Positions 4,563 to 6,203 of a stretch of 6,203 bases of DNA are shown one piece after another; the first letter of the stretch is position 1; each line of letters begins with the position of its first letter. The notes beneath the pieces were generated by a model that searched no databases, was not told where the DNA came from, and saw only the letters and a program-made list of their open reading frames with translations. The position numbers were made by a program, and so were the translations under genes. This DNA is from a bacterium (GTDB taxonomy: Bacteria > Planctomycetota > UBA1135 > UBA2386), in NCBI GenBank assembly GCA_011051855.1, contig DRKG01000544.1, positions 1 to 6,203 of the forward strand, in the 5' to 3' direction.

Positions 4563-6203
4563 CGTCACCACCCTCCGCCGGCGCACGGTCACGCAGCAGC
4601 ACCGTCGGCAGCAGCACCGCCGTGCCGAACCAGGCCATCGCGATGGTCACGCTCGCCAACAGGCCGAACTCGACGGTCGTCGACAGGCGGCTGCAGGTCG
4701 CGGTCAGAAACCCGGCCATCAAGACGACCGTCGACAGCGCGATCGCGCGCCCGCAGCGGTCGAACGCACGGATCAGGGCCGTCGCCGCGTCGCAGCCGCT
4801 CGCGCGCGCATCCTTCAGGTGGTGCAGCAGATGCAGGGTGTTGTCCACGATCAACCCGAGCATGGTACAGCCGATCATCGCGGTCGCGACCGACAGCGGC
4901 CTCACAAGGCAACCGAGACCGCCGTAGAGCCACAAGGACGGCAGCACACTCGGCACCATCGCCGCGAGACCGAGGCGCCACGATCGCAGCGCAATCGCCA
5001 TCGCGACCGTCAACACCACCAGCGACAACGACAGGCTGCGCAACAGCCCGCGAATCAACGCCACCGAATCGCGCGCGATGCGCACCGACCGACCGGCGAC
5101 GATGACGCCGTCGAGGCCGAGCACCCGCGCCGAACGCTCGATCGCGGCGAAGCAACGCGCGCGCGTCGTACTGCCGGATGGCCGCAACAACAGCGGCACG
5201 GCCAGGTCGCCTTCGACGCCCCGGCGCACCGGGCCGGCGAGACCTGCGGTCACTTCCCCGACGCGCACCTCGGCGAGAAAGGGCAGCAATCGCTCCGGCG
5301 CGGTCGCGCTGCTGTCGTGGTCGATCAGCAGGTGGCAGGTCTCGACTCCGCCGAGCCGCGCCGCGAGCACGTCGTAGTCGCGGCGCACGACGTGGTCTTC
5401 GGGCAACAGCAGCAGGGGGTCGTTGCCGGTCTCGATCCGCGGCAAGCCCGCCGCCGCGAGCGCGATCGCGGCCGCCGCGAGCGCCAGCGTCACCGGCCGC
5501 GTCGCGCGCAGCCGGCCCACCCAGGTCGCGCCCGAACGCAGCGCCCCGGCGGCGATGGCCGGCACCGGCGCCCCGGCCACGCGCGCCAGATACGCCGGCA
5601 GCAGGCGGAACGTGAACAGGTGCGTCAACGCCACGCCCAGCGCCGCGCGCAAGCCGAAGTCGGCGACGGCCGGTGTATCGTTCGCGGTCAGCGACAACAG
5701 CCCCAGCATGGTCGTGGTCGTCGCCCAAAAGGCCGGCCGGCGCAGCCGTTCCTTCGCCGCCGCGAGGGCCGCCGCGGTCGACAGCGCATCCGCCCGACCG
5801 CGCAGGAACCCCTCGACGAAGTGCACGCTGGCGGCGACGCCGATGGTCAGCAGCACGGGATCGAGCAGCGCCGCGACCGGGTCGAGCGGGTGCCCCAGCC
5901 AGGCGACCACGCCACCGGTCCAGGCGATGGCCACGACCGCCGGCAGCACGACCGCGGTCGCCAGCCACAAGCTACGGTAGAGGCTCCACGCCACCCCGAG
6001 CAGCACCGCCAGCAAGAGCGGCACGATGGTCGTGCGTTCCCCCGCGACCAGTTCCGCGATGCTGCCCTCGACCAGCGGCAGGCCCGCTGCGTGCATCGCC
6101 AGCGTCGGGGGCAGGCGACGCCGGGCGAGCGCGACGACCTCCCGACTGACCTGGAACGGATCGACGGCCGGGTCGTCGCCGACCATCGACACGACCAGCA
6201 GCA
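4552..6203 (-). CDS. RND/MMPL family membrane transporter (5' end outside window)
   Basis: An open frame from the right edge to a TGA at 4552 encodes the last 549 or so residues of an RND-superfamily exporter of the MMPL type, which usually has two six-helix halves and two extracytoplasmic domains. Numbering from the codon at 6192, the visible part starts in the first external domain (VGDDPAVDPFQVSREVV), then has helices at about 54-72, 77-99, 104-125, 155-170 and 178-202 (TM2-6). TM7 is at 233-250, the second external domain at about 251-380 (GNDPLLLLPEDH near its start), and TM8-12 at 384-402, 406-428, 433-455, 482-500 and 507-530. TM10 carries LGLIVDNTLHLLHHLKDA with Asp450, the usual proton-relay position; the matching TM4 segment IGVAASVHF has Ala120-Ala121 and no acidic residue. 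TM1 and the first part of the external domain must lie outside the window, because the frame stays open upstream and reads LLV before the GTG at 6192. Relatives export lipids or hydrophobic molecules such as hopanoids or mycolates; here the cargo may be a product of the overlapping oxidoreductase gene. Confidence 0.92.
   Translation of the reverse strand, partial: LLVVSMVGDDPAVDPFQVSREVVALARRRLPPTLAMHAAGLPLVEGSIAELVAGERTTIVPLLLAVLLGVAWSLYRSLWLATAVVLPAVVAIAWTGGVVAWLGHPLDPVAALLDPVLLTIGVAASVHFVEGFLRGRADALSTAAALAAAKERLRRPAFWATTTTMLGLLSLTANDTPAVADFGLRAALGVALTHLFTFRLLPAYLARVAGAPVPAIAAGALRSGATWVGRLRATRPVTLALAAAAIALAAAGLPRIETGNDPLLLLPEDHVVRRDYDVLAARLGGVETCHLLIDHDSSATAPERLLPFLAEVRVGEVTAGLAGPVRRGVEGDLAVPLLLRPSGSTTRARCFAAIERSARVLGLDGVIVAGRSVRIARDSVALIRGLLRSLSLSLVVLTVAMAIALRSWRLGLAAMVPSVLPSLWLYGGLGCLVRPLSVATAMIGCTMLGLIVDNTLHLLHHLKDARASGCDAATALIRAFDRCGRAIALSTVVLMAGFLTATCSRLSTTVEFGLLASVTIAMAWFGTAVLLPTVLLRDRAPAEGGDGAR
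4572..4576 (-). promoter_or_regulatory. Ribosome binding site that decides the oxidoreductase start
   Basis: GGAGG on the minus strand within the last codons of the transporter gene. It lies 9 nt before the GTG at 4562 and leaves no usable spacing for the GTGs at 4568 and 4571. It therefore favours the shorter protein starting VRADVLVIGAG. Confidence 0.55.

Noticed and set aside
3348..4592. Longer oxidoreductase starting at the GTG at 4592
   Set aside because: The added ten residues are a basic stretch before the usual N-terminal flavin-binding strand, and the GGAGG at 4572-4576 points to the GTG at 4562. This is a preference, not proof.
3828..5105. Plus-strand open frame of 425 codons opposite the oxidoreductase and transporter
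   Set aside because: It crosses the junction of two well-supported minus-strand genes and its product ends in an Arg/Ser/Pro-rich stretch without any domain.
4589..5968. Minus-strand open frame of 459 codons in another frame of the transporter
   Set aside because: Product is almost all Arg, Gly and Ala; the overlapping frame has transmembrane helices and MMPL motifs, so this is a frame shadow.
4552..6192. Complete transporter starting at the GTG at 6192
   Set aside because: The frame stays open to the window edge and the protein would lack TM1 and most of the first external domain, so 6192 is an internal Val codon.

Overview
The window is strongly GC-rich, and every gene I can support lies on the minus strand. 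Read in that direction, from the right edge to the left, it holds five genes: an RND/MMPL-type membrane transporter (start outside the window), a geranylgeranyl-reductase-like FAD oxidoreductase, a membrane-anchored YceI-like protein, a membrane sensor histidine kinase, and a secreted subtilisin-like (S8) serine peptidase that runs off the left edge. The base composition, exported lipid-related proteins and secreted S8 protease suggest a high-GC bacterium with a Gram-negative-type envelope. Planctomycetota or another high-GC group such as Myxococcota would fit, but nothing in the window fixes the phylum.

Right to middle (6203 to 1164) is one compact transcription unit. The transporter stop overlaps the oxidoreductase start by 11 nt. 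The oxidoreductase stop overlaps the YceI-like start in a GTGA junction. The YceI-like stop overlaps the kinase start by 11 nt. All three internal starts are GTG, each preceded by a purine-rich ribosome binding site inside the preceding gene. Such packing implies coupled translation and a shared task. The family memberships (reduction of isoprenoid or other hydrophobic molecules, lipid-binding fold, lipid export) suggest making, carrying and moving a hydrophobic envelope molecule, with an envelope sensor kinase co-expressed. The substrate is unknown.

Left part: a 116-nt gap (1048 to 1163) separates the kinase stop from the peptidase ATG. It holds a possible -10 element and small inverted repeats, so the peptidase may be transcribed separately. 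The peptidase has a signal peptide, two propeptide-like repeats and the start of a catalytic domain. The canonical catalytic Asp position reads Tyr-Glu, and the His motif is HGHATAG rather than HGTHVAG. Its Ser region lies outside the window.

No RNA genes, CRISPR arrays, insertion sequences or phage genes were seen. No gene-free stretch exceeds 300 bases. The main points worth checking are the atypical peptidase active site, the transporter that keeps the intramembrane Asp in only one of its two halves, and the kinase built into the lipid-like operon without a response regulator in view.
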